63,301 nt of DNA from positions 1 through 63,301 of the forward strand of contig NZ_QQOA01000041.1 in NCBI RefSeq assembly GCF_003443895.1. The letters are read 5' to 3'. Source of the stretch: Paraburkholderia phosphatilytica. Its GTDB lineage: Bacteria; Pseudomonadota; Gammaproteobacteria; Burkholderiales; Burkholderiaceae. Below the pieces are notes generated by a model, which was given only the letters and a program-made list of their open reading frames with translations, was not told where the DNA came from and did not search any database. Each line of letters starts with the position of its first letter. The first letter of the stretch is position 1. Position numbers and translations under genes: made by a program. Shown here one piece after another: positions 56,382 to 63,301 of this stretch.

Positions 56382-58193
56382 ATGACTACGCCAGTCGCCG
56401 ATCAAGGCGTTCGCGCCCGTCGTATCCGCTGGCGTCGTCGCTCCAGGGTACTTTCGCGTTATGCCGGCCATCCGTTATCGCTGCTGCTGCGCTATGTTGC
56501 GCGCCGGAAGATGGCACACGCGATTGTCATGGCGTCCATCGTGGCTGCCGTCGCCTGTGCTCTCGCCTCTCAATACGGGGTGCGCGTTCTCATCGACGCA
56601 TTACCCGCCGGGCATGCCCACCCGGCAGGTGTCGTGCGCGCGTTCGCCATCCTGGTCACGCTGATCTTTGCCGACAATCTCTTCTGGCGCGTCTCGGGCT
56701 GGACTGCCGCACGCACCTTCGTTTCGGTGACGGGCGACATCCGCCGCGACATGTTCGAGTATCTGACCGGGCATGCGCCTACCTACTTTGCCGACAGACA
56801 ACCTGGCGTGCTGTCGAGTCGCATCAGCGCAACTGCAAACGCGGTCTACACCATCGAGAATTCGGTAGCGTGGGTCGCGCTCCCTCCGGCACTGGCAGTG
56901 ATCGGTTCGATCATGATGACAGCGCTGGTGAGCGTCCAGATGAGCGTCGCACTGGTTCTCGGGTCGGTGTTGCTGGCAAGCGGTCTTTTCGTCCTCGCCC
57001 GGAGGGGTGCTGAAAAGCATGAAGCATTCGCGATAACCGCGGCGTCCGTAGACGGCGAGCTGGTGGACGTCATCGGCAACCTGACCCTGGTGCACGCGTT
57101 TGGCGCCCACCTGCTGGAGGCGCGGCGCTTCAACGGGCATCTGCACTCCGAAACCGTGGCGCGGCGTGCGAGCCTTCTTTACCTTGAACGGTTGCGGCTT
57201 CTCCACGCGATCGCGACCGCGATTCTTTCGGCGATCGTACTGGGCTGGAGCATATGGCTGTGGAGCGTCGGTCGTGCAACCACCGGCGATGTCGTCCTTC
57301 TGGGTTCACTTGGATTTTCCATATTGCATGGCTCCCGTGATGTGGCCGTTGCAATGGTAGAGCTGACCCAGCACGTTGCCCGGCTGGGAGAAGCTTCGCG
57401 CACACTGCTCATTCCGCATTCGATGCCCGAGCCGGCCAGGGCATCCACGCTGACTTTGGCCGAGGCCAGCATCGATTTTGAGAGCGTCACCTTTGCCTAT
57501 CCCGGGCGTCCGCCGGTGCTTGACGGTCTGTCCATGCACATCGGGGCCGGCGAGAGTGTCGGGCTCGTCGGGCCGTCCGGCGCCGGAAAGTCAACGATCC
57601 TCGCATTGCTTCAACACTTTTATGGGACTACTTCTGGTTGCGTCCGCATTTCCGGACAGGACATCTCGAACGTGACCCTGCAGAGCCTGCAGTCCGCGAT
57701 TTCGATCGTGCCCCAGGATGTCACGCTTTTGCACCGCTCATTGCTCGAAAATATCCGCTATGGCAGACCGGAGGCAACCGAAATGGAGGTGCGTCGGGCC
57801 TGCGAGGACGCGCAGTGCCTCAGCTTCATTGAGGCGCTGCCTGACGGGTTTGCGACAATCGCCGGAGACCGCGGCATGAAGCTGTCCGGAGGGCAGCGTC
57901 AGCGCATCGGCATTGCACGGGCAATTCTTCGCGACGCGCCCATACTTCTGCTCGACGAGGCAACGTCGGCGCTCGACACCGCATCAGAAGTGGCCATTCA
58001 GGCTGCGCTTGAGCGCCTGATGAAAGGTCGAACGGTCGTCGCGATAGCGCATCGACTGTCGACTCTCCGGAACTTCGACCGGATCATCGTGCTCGAGCGT
58101 GGAAACATTGTTCAGGATGGCGCGCCAGCCGCACTTGCAGGTGATCCCGGCGTATACCGGCAGATGCTGGACCGCACACGGAGACGGGCGTAG
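56382..58193 (+). CDS. ABC exporter, fused permease and ATPase (MsbA/LmrA-like)
   Basis: 603 residues. The N-terminal ~320 residues form a six-helix type I exporter domain (AIVMASIVAAVACALASQYG, VLSSRISATANAVYTIENSV). The ATPase domain has Walker A GPSGAGKST near 400, Q-loop VPQDVTLLHRS, signature LSGGQRQRIGIARAI, Walker B ILLLDEATSALD and the H-loop AIAHRLSTL. Half-transporter, so a homodimer is expected. Substrate unknown. Its position between two sensor-kinase genes may be coincidental. The start at 56382 is the first ATG before conserved sequence. Confidence 0.93.
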   Translation: MTTPVADQGVRARRIRWRRRSRVLSRYAGHPLSLLLRYVARRKMAHAIVMASIVAAVACALASQYGVRVLIDALPAGHAHPAGVVRAFAILVTLIFADNLFWRVSGWTAARTFVSVTGDIRRDMFEYLTGHAPTYFADRQPGVLSSRISATANAVYTIENSVAWVALPPALAVIGSIMMTALVSVQMSVALVLGSVLLASGLFVLARRGAEKHEAFAITAASVDGELVDVIGNLTLVHAFGAHLLEARRFNGHLHSETVARRASLLYLERLRLLHAIATAILSAIVLGWSIWLWSVGRATTGDVVLLGSLGFSILHGSRDVAVAMVELTQHVARLGEASRTLLIPHSMPEPARASTLTLAEASIDFESVTFAYPGRPPVLDGLSMHIGAGESVGLVGPSGAGKSTILALLQHFYGTTSGCVRISGQDISNVTLQSLQSAISIVPQDVTLLHRSLLENIRYGRPEATEMEVRRACEDAQCLSFIEALPDGFATIAGDRGMKLSGGQRQRIGIARAILRDAPILLLDEATSALDTASEVAIQAALERLMKGRTVVAIAHRLSTLRNFDRIIVLERGNIVQDGAPAALAGDPGVYRQMLDRTRRRA

Positions 58194-59021
58194 CGCCATG
58201 GGCTTCCCCCGTCCGTGCTGGCCGTGACGACCTGGGCCGCGACGCTGAAGGCGGCTCGTATACCCGAATCAGGTCACACCTGGTTGCGTCGTTCCGGACG
58301 GAAAACTCATGGTGGAAAAGTAATGTGACTAGCGCCAAGGGCGCGTGAGAGGAAGCCATTCCACGACATCCCTGACCAGCTTCGGCTTTTCGCCGCCACG
58401 CCCGTACTCGCCTGCCTGAGCCTGTGGTGGCTGTGTCGTTGCGACGTTGCGTTGCAGAGACTGAAGCTTCTGCTCCCGGCACCCGCGCCACGGCAGAGCG
58501 GCCTTGGCGGAAAACGCAGTCCGGGACGGATCGCCAGATAATGGAGCGGACGAAGCTGAAGCGGCAGGCCACCGGCGCACCCTGATCCTGCTGCGGGCGG
58601 ATGACGACCGGACTTTCTGCGTCGTGTGACGAGACTCCCTCGATCCTGATCATCACACTACCACCGCGCAAGACATCACTGGGCAATCCGGTCGCGCCCA
58701 CAGATGATGCGGATAAACCTGGCGCTTGCGCGAGACAGCAAGACACGCTCCCAGATGACATGAAGTCGCGGCTCCGCTTCCCCACACTTCACGGCACAGC
58801 ATCGGCAGATGCCAGCAGGAAGATACACCGGGTCAGACAAAAGTCCTTCCCGGAAAGAGATGCATCAGCTCGCCCAGGCGACAGAACAGATGCGAAACGC
58901 GCCAGGCTGGGGAAAACTGGCCTCACTTCAGAATCGTGTACCGTACCGGAGACTGCCGCGCACGGCACCCTGATACGGGCCCCGCCAGCATGTGGCCAAT
59001 CTCGCATTTCAGGATATTTCC
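58194..59021. other. about 830 bp without a recognisable gene
   Basis: Upstream of the RsbQ-like gene. Minus ORFs 58084-58785 and 58329-58580 and plus ORF 58601-59041 show no family motif. The length would allow a promoter region or decayed genes. Nothing convincing found. Confidence 0.5.
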
Positions 59022-59825
59022 ATGAGCGTCAAGCGCCGTAACAACGTACAGGTCTCCGGACAAGGTACGGTCACCATGCTCTTCGCTCACGGCTTCGGCT
59101 GCGACCTGAACATGTGGCGGCAATTCGCGCCCAGTTTCGCAAGCCGTTACCGGACCGTTCTGTTCGATCTTGTCGGAGGAGGCCAGTCCGATCTTTCCGC
59201 CTATGACCGGGACAAATATGGATCGCTGTCCGGATACGCCGACGATGTACTGGAGATCATCGAGGAGTTCGCCAATGGCCCGGTCATCCATGTGGGCCAC
59301 TCCGTCAGTGCGATGATAGGCATGCTGGCGGCGATCAAACGCCCCGATCTGTTTGCCGCCAACGTGATGATTGGCCCCTCGCCGTCTTTCATCGACGATG
59401 GAGATTACGTTGGCGGGTTCACCCGTGCAGACATAGACGAACTGCTCGAGGCGCTGGAGAGCAATTATCTGGGGTGGTCGAGCACGATGGCTCCGGCAAT
59501 CATGGGGGCTCCGGAGCAACCGGAACTCGCCGAGCAGCTGACCAACAGTTTCTGTCGCACCGATCCGGAAATCGCACGGCATTTCGCGCGCGTCACCTTC
59601 CTTGCCGACCATCGCGCGGATCTCTCACGCGTTACAACGCCGACCCTGATTGTCCAGTCGAGCGACGATCTGCTTGCGCCGCTCGCCGTCGGAGCATACA
59701 TGCAACGCGCGATCGCCCGAAGCACGCTGAGCGTCGTGAAAAACGTGGGGCATTGCCCCCATCTAAGCGCACCCGGGCCAAGCAAGGAGGCAACCGAAAC
59801 GTTTCTTCAAACGCTGGGGAAGTGA
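59022..59825 (+). CDS. RsbQ-like alpha/beta hydrolase
   Basis: 267 residues, near the size of Bacillus RsbQ. The triad is Ser94 in HVGHSVSAMIG, Asp in IVQSSDDLLAP (~216) and His in NVGHCPHLS (~244), at almost the same positions as in RsbQ. The start reads VKRRNNVQVSGQGTVTMLFA, HGFGCDLNMWRQFAP, and the lid region carries SPSFIDDGDYVGGFTRADID, typical of the RsbQ/KAI2 group. In B. subtilis RsbQ activates the PAS domain of RsbP, probably by supplying a small ligand. Here the stop overlaps the ATG of a PAS kinase (TGATG), a strong sign of a functional pair. The start at 59022 is preceded by AGGA. Confidence 0.92.
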   Translation: MSVKRRNNVQVSGQGTVTMLFAHGFGCDLNMWRQFAPSFASRYRTVLFDLVGGGQSDLSAYDRDKYGSLSGYADDVLEIIEEFANGPVIHVGHSVSAMIGMLAAIKRPDLFAANVMIGPSPSFIDDGDYVGGFTRADIDELLEALESNYLGWSSTMAPAIMGAPEQPELAEQLTNSFCRTDPEIARHFARVTFLADHRADLSRVTTPTLIVQSSDDLLAPLAVGAYMQRAIARSTLSVVKNVGHCPHLSAPGPSKEATETFLQTLGK

Positions 59826-61390
59826 TGGACAGTCCCAGGTTCAGTCTTCCGGCATTCAGCGACGCGTATGCGCACGCTGCGTGCGGGCTGCTCACAACGA
59901 CGACCGACGGCACCATCGTCAGGGTGAACGCCACTTTTTGCGTATGGTCTGGATTCAGTGCGGAGGAATTGCTCGATGGCCGACGGGTGCAGGACCTGCT
60001 TACTGTCGGCGGGAAAGTCTTTCATCAGACCCACTGGGCACCGCTCCTCGAAATCCAGCGGTCGGTAGCCGAAGTCAAACTCGACGTACGCCATCGCGAT
60101 GGTCGCAAGATCCCGATGCTGATCAATGCGGCCCGCTACCGGCACGACGGGATCGACTACGACGACTTCGCATTCATCGTGGTCACCGACCGGCACAAGT
60201 ACGAACAGGAGCTGCTGGTTGCCCGACAGAAGGCGGAACGCGCGCTGGAAGCGCAGAAGGCGGCCGAGGACGCACTGAGGCTCGCGGATCGCCGGAAAGA
60301 TGAATTCCTTGCCACGCTCGCTCATGAAATCCGCAACCCGCTTGCTCCACTGAAGACGGTGATCGAGGTATTCAGGCGTAAGGAGTTCAGCGATCCGCAG
60401 ATCATCTGGTCGCGTGGTGTGCTGGAACGTCAGATTGGCCAGATCGCTCGCCTCGTCGACGATCTGCTGGAAGTGTCACGGATTGCCGAGGGAAAACTGG
60501 AAATTCGTGCGAAGTCACTGGATCTCGCCTCCGTAATCCGCGAGGCGATTGAAACGTCGCGGGCGCTGATCGACGCGTCGTCCCACAAACTCGAGATCCG
60601 CCTCCCCGGCGAGCCGATTGTCTTGATGGCAGATCCGACGAGGCTCTCGCAGGTGATCCAGAACCTGTTGAACAACGCCGCGAAATATACACCGGCGGGC
60701 GGAACGATCTGGCTCGAGCTGTACGGGGAAGCGGACGAAGCCGTCATCAAGGTACGGGACTCAGGAATCGGAATTTCTGCCGAGCATCTGCCCTCGATAT
60801 TCCAGATATTCGCACAGCTCCCGCCTGGTCTTCCCCGCTCGCAGGGCGGCCTCGGGATCGGTCTTTCACTTGTCAAGGCACTGGTCGAACGCCACGGAGG
60901 CAAGGTTTCCGTCCATAGTGCCGGAACAGGGCATGGCAGTGAATTCGTCGTCCGCCTTCCGCTTGAGGGACGCCTTCCGTCGAATGCCATTGCGCAACAG
61001 CAACCCGTCGTTGCGCGGCAGTGTGACCAGCGGATTCTGATTATCGACGACAACGAAGATACAGCGACCAGTCTTGCAATGCTGCTTGAACTGGACGGCC
61101 ATAACACCCGCACCGCATCGGACGGTGAGACGGGACTGGTCCTTGTTGGCGAGTTTGCTCCGGAGACGGTCATCCTTGATATCGGGCTGCCAGGACTGGA
61201 CGGTTATGAAGTGGCAGCCCGCATCCGCAATCGAAAAGCCTGCGCAAACATCACGCTGATCGCGTTGACGGGATGGGCACAGCAGCAGGACAGGGAAAGT
61301 GCCTTGTCGGCTGGGTTCGATTTTCACCTCACGAAGCCGGTCGACTATGCGCAACTCGTCGGCATTCTTGCGTGTTCCTCTCAACAATGA
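59825..61390 (+). CDS. PAS hybrid histidine kinase coupled to an RsbQ-like hydrolase
   Basis: 521 residues, cytoplasmic. The PAS domain (~10-130) starts HAACGLLTTTTDGTIVRVNA and continues FCVWSGFSAEELLDGR, similar to RsbP-type and other small-ligand PAS domains. A coiled coil follows (QKAERALEAQKAAEDALRLA), then HisKA with FLATLAHEIRNPLAPL (His167), HATPase (LLNNAAKYTPAGG, DSGIGIS, GGLGIGLSLVKALVERHGG) and a receiver (ILIIDDNEDTATSLAML, phospho-Asp in ILDIGLPGLDG, Lys in LTKPVD). Together with the upstream hydrolase it suggests a chemical-signal sensor with phosphorelay output in place of RsbP's phosphatase. Confidence 0.92.
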   Translation: MDSPRFSLPAFSDAYAHAACGLLTTTTDGTIVRVNATFCVWSGFSAEELLDGRRVQDLLTVGGKVFHQTHWAPLLEIQRSVAEVKLDVRHRDGRKIPMLINAARYRHDGIDYDDFAFIVVTDRHKYEQELLVARQKAERALEAQKAAEDALRLADRRKDEFLATLAHEIRNPLAPLKTVIEVFRRKEFSDPQIIWSRGVLERQIGQIARLVDDLLEVSRIAEGKLEIRAKSLDLASVIREAIETSRALIDASSHKLEIRLPGEPIVLMADPTRLSQVIQNLLNNAAKYTPAGGTIWLELYGEADEAVIKVRDSGIGISAEHLPSIFQIFAQLPPGLPRSQGGLGIGLSLVKALVERHGGKVSVHSAGTGHGSEFVVRLPLEGRLPSNAIAQQQPVVARQCDQRILIIDDNEDTATSLAMLLELDGHNTRTASDGETGLVLVGEFAPETVILDIGLPGLDGYEVAARIRNRKACANITLIALTGWAQQQDRESALSAGFDFHLTKPVDYAQLVGILACSSQQ

Positions 61391-61515
61391 GCTTCCGCCA
61401 GGGATCATGGGGCGGGCCTGCGTATTGCGCAATTTTTTAGCATCACCAGGATTACAGACGGGCCTCTCGTCCGAATGACTCCGGGTGTCTGAAAGCGCTA
61501 TGCTCATGGAGTCCT

Positions 61516-61947
61516 ATGCATCGCACGCCTGCCCGCTCGACTGTTCTCAAATGGACGACACGGAGATTGGACGTAGACAGTCTTCAGTTGCGCGTCCTGG
61601 TCGTTGACGACAACATGGATGCCGGGGACGCGTTGTCGGCGTACCTCTCTATCGAAAATATCGACTGCCGCGTGGCATATGGTGGACGCCAGGCGATCCA
61701 GACTGCAATCGACTGGGATCCACACGTCATTCTCATGGACATTTCAATGCCGGAATGCAACGGTTTCGAGGCATTGCTTGCAGTCAGACATGACGCCCGC
61801 ACGGCTGGTATCGCAATAGTTGCCCATACCGCCCTTGATGAGGCTGAGGTGCGTCGGCAGGTCCTCCATGAAAAGTTCGATGGGTACTTCCAGAAAGCTC
61901 AGTCCCCCCAGACACTGATCGCCTTTATCAGGTCATTTGTACATTGA
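61516..61947 (+). CDS. single-domain response regulator
   Basis: 143 residues; family similarity begins near residue 24 (LQLRVLVVDDNMDAGDALSA). Acidic pocket VVDDN, phospho-Asp in ILMDISMPECNG, the switch Thr in VAHTAL and Lys in YFQKAQSPQTL, where the usual Pro after Lys is Ala. No output domain. It lies 125 bp after the RsbQ-linked kinase and may receive its phosphate. A start nearer residue 20 is possible. Confidence 0.9.
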   Translation: MHRTPARSTVLKWTTRRLDVDSLQLRVLVVDDNMDAGDALSAYLSIENIDCRVAYGGRQAIQTAIDWDPHVILMDISMPECNGFEALLAVRHDARTAGIAIVAHTALDEAEVRRQVLHEKFDGYFQKAQSPQTLIAFIRSFVH

Positions 61948-62123
61948 TGCAACGGGCCCCTGCGCTGATCATCGGTGCGACGCGTTCGGCGGGCCGTCGC
62001 CATGGCCGTCTGCAACGCCTCGTCCGCGCTTGCCAGAACCGCCCGTAGCTGTTGAACCTCGCCCGCCGTTGCGGGGTTTGCGGTTCTAGGTGGATTAGCC
62101 TGTACGTCCGTCGCAACAGGCAC
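61899..62123 (-). CDS. small helical ORF, uncertain
   Basis: 74 codons from a GTG start, antisense to the end of the response regulator for 49 nt. Helical, Ala/Thr/Arg-rich (EVQQLRAVLASADEALQTAM, ARRTRRTDDQRR). No family recognised and no ribosome-binding site. May be spurious. Confidence 0.25.
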   Translation of the reverse strand: MPVATDVQANPPRTANPATAGEVQQLRAVLASADEALQTAMATARRTRRTDDQRRGPLHQCTNDLIKAISVWGD

Positions 62124-62161
62124 AAGGGGTCAGGATTTCCTGATCGTCCACCGCCAAAGAT

Positions 62162-62195
62162 AAAAAAAATGGCGACTCCAGCCCAGGATCGCCAT
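62162..62195 (-). terminator. intrinsic terminator, minus strand, without an obvious gene
   Basis: On the minus strand ATGGCGA (62195-62189) pairs with TCGCCAT (62175-62169), followed by eight T residues. A good intrinsic terminator. The only minus-strand ORF upstream (62095-62331) reads straight through it, so a small RNA or a vanished gene is possible. Confidence 0.7.
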
Positions 62196-62500
62196 TCGAA
62201 CGGATTTGGAGTGTCGTCCCCGCCAGAGGGACAACGCCAGCATAGGAAAGCCGTTTCAGGCGAGCGACTACCAGTAAACCTCGATCCGCTGCCAGCGTTA
62301 CTGGACGGGCATCAGCGGTAGGCAGGCACAAAAAGGTGGCCCTTGGTCAAGGGGCGGTAACTGAGAGTTCGCCAGCTATTCCAATGGCATGCCAGAGACG
62401 ATGCGCAGCATACCCCAATGCGTGCCACAGACCGGTGTTCTGGAACACGAAATATCACGACCGCCAGACCAAAAGCGTATGATGGCTCAAAGGAACCTTC

Positions 62501-62689
62501 ATGCCCTCACGCCCCAGCACTACGGAAGATCACGAAAGCGCCGTCGAGCGCGCGCAGATGGCACTTGATAGTGCCCGCGTGCTACTACGGGACAGCCGAC
62601 GCACCGACACCCGCGCCGTGCGTATCATGCGGGCGCTCGATAGTGCATCCCTGCTGATCGACCGCGCCGTCAGGTCCGACGAACCGTGA
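62501..62689 (+). CDS. small helical protein
   Basis: 62 residues, strongly helical and charged (STTEDHESAVERAQMALDSA, RDSRRTDTRAVRIMRALDSA). AAAGGAACC lies just before ATG 62501, a good ribosome-binding site. No family recognised. Convergent with the next ORF. Confidence 0.5.
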   Translation: MPSRPSTTEDHESAVERAQMALDSARVLLRDSRRTDTRAVRIMRALDSASLLIDRAVRSDEP

Positions 62690-62707
62690 CCAACGAACCC
62701 TGACTGG

Positions 62708-62950
62708 CTAACCTCGGCTGTCAGGCGACCATCGCCAGATGGCCTGATGGATGTGTTCCTTGACGTTGCACCAGCGCTGTAGCTCACCCGCCACCGCCTT
62801 GATGGTCTGATCCTCCTGCCTGTCGCTCGCCCCGGAGCGCCTGAGCAATGCCTGGTAATCTTCCTTTACGGCAAGGGTAGCGGTTAGCCGCGCTATCGAA
62901 CGCTCCGCAATCGCAAGCTGCTGCACAAGCACTGTCAGATATCGGGACAT
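62708..62950 (-). CDS. small helical protein
   Basis: 80 residues, helical (LTVLVQQLAIAERSIARLTA, DYQALLRRSGASDRQEDQTI, GELQRWCNVKEHIHQAIWRW). No family recognised; no strong ribosome-binding site at 62950. Confidence 0.42.
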   Translation of the reverse strand: MSRYLTVLVQQLAIAERSIARLTATLAVKEDYQALLRRSGASDRQEDQTIKAVAGELQRWCNVKEHIHQAIWRWSPDSRG

Positions 62951-63301
62951 GGTAGGGGCAGCAGGGGGGATGGTGTGCAGGCTTTACCTGCGGCACGCAG
63001 GTGGCATGTCGTCAGGTGGCATGTCTTCGATGGACCCGCCTGGAAGCGCCTGACCGCAGCACAAAAACGGCCCGTCCCATCGACAGGCCGTGAGTGCTCA
63101 ACTGCGCGTCGTGAAAGCGACGCCCACTCACTGTACACTCGTTTAACTTGCCGTGGGGTCTAACATCGTGCGGGTGTGAGCTGTGCCCCTCAGTGTTGTA
63201 CTCGAGTAAGCGCCTCGCGAAGGCCGTCCGCAATCCGGCGCGCACGTGAGGCATGATCGGGTATCGGGCGGTCGTGTTGGCCCGCTGGCAATCAGCCCGT
63301 G
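62951..63301. other. right edge: no recognisable gene apart from a terminator
   Basis: About 350 bp with several short overlapping ORFs and no family sequence. A minus-strand terminator (63063-63091) suggests a transcript entering from beyond the right edge or a small RNA. Confidence 0.5.
63063..63091 (-). terminator. intrinsic terminator, minus strand
   Basis: On the minus strand ACGGCCTGTC (63091-63082) pairs with GACGGGCCGT (63076-63067) through ten pairs, one of them a G-T wobble, with a 5-nt loop, followed by TTTTTG. The gene it serves is not visible inside the window. Confidence 0.72.

Noticed and set aside
62095..62331. 78-codon minus ORF around the 62162 terminator
   Set aside because: It reads through a strong intrinsic terminator, with the stem and T-run inside the frame, so it is unlikely to be translated as a protein gene.

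Overview
The window looks like a chromosome segment from a Burkholderiaceae species, most likely Paraburkholderia or a close relative. The evidence is the high GC content, the gene order O-antigen/rml - apaH - plsC - pyrC'BR - ruvX - yqgE - rubredoxin - thiD - groESL, and Burkholderia-type families such as DUF2844/DUF3443, DUF4148 and HldA separate from HldC. This is inferred from gene content and protein style; no database was searched.

Region 1 (1-12.8 kb) is a surface-polysaccharide locus. On the minus strand it runs rmlB-rmlA-rmlC-rmlD (dTDP-L-rhamnose), manC (GDP-mannose), wzm-wzt (ABC export of O-antigen), a 983-residue multidomain glycosyltransferase, hldA and the start of hldD (heptose for the LPS core). 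One rhamnosyltransferase-like gene lies on the plus strand between manC and rmlD. It is bracketed by the true rmlD and a diverged, broken copy of the rmlD 3' end, which suggests cassette exchange by recombination.

Region 2 (12.8-26.3 kb) is conserved housekeeping DNA: apaH; a plsC-pyrC'-pyrB-pyrR-ruvX-yqgE operon in which the dihydroorotase-like subunit has lost its metal ligands; a helical FimL/ChpA-like protein; rubredoxin; thiD; a DUF2844/DUF3443 secreted pair; and groES-groEL behind a perfect CIRCE operator and a sigma-70 type promoter.

Region 3 (27-37.5 kb) holds a PAS hybrid histidine kinase, two adjacent genes broken by several frameshifts, a probable acetyltransferase remnant, and an intact tripartite RND efflux operon (adaptor, pump, outer-membrane channel). 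The pump carries an unusual polyserine insertion.

Region 4 (37.6-47.8 kb) is a graveyard of mobile and accessory genes: fragments of IS66, IS630, IS5 and a group II intron, a truncated two-partner-secretion transporter, a tyrosine-recombinase remnant without its catalytic domain, a PIN toxin whose antitoxin has lost its N terminus, and a complete-looking RES/Xre toxin-antitoxin pair. An intact SDR-AraC operon sits among them.

Region 5 (48-63.3 kb) reads as a stress and signalling island: an NRAMP-like transporter, a DUF4148 protein, a broken hemerythrin gene, a PRC-barrel protein, a 1339-residue CheB-CheR-PAS-kinase-receiver protein, an ABC exporter, and an RsbQ-like hydrolase translationally coupled to a PAS histidine kinase with a receiver domain, followed by a single-domain response regulator. 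The RsbQ/PAS-kinase pair is the most interesting candidate system: it resembles the Bacillus RsbQ-RsbP energy-stress sensor, but with a phosphorelay output in place of a PP2C phosphatase. The last kilobase has small helical ORFs and two orphan intrinsic terminators.
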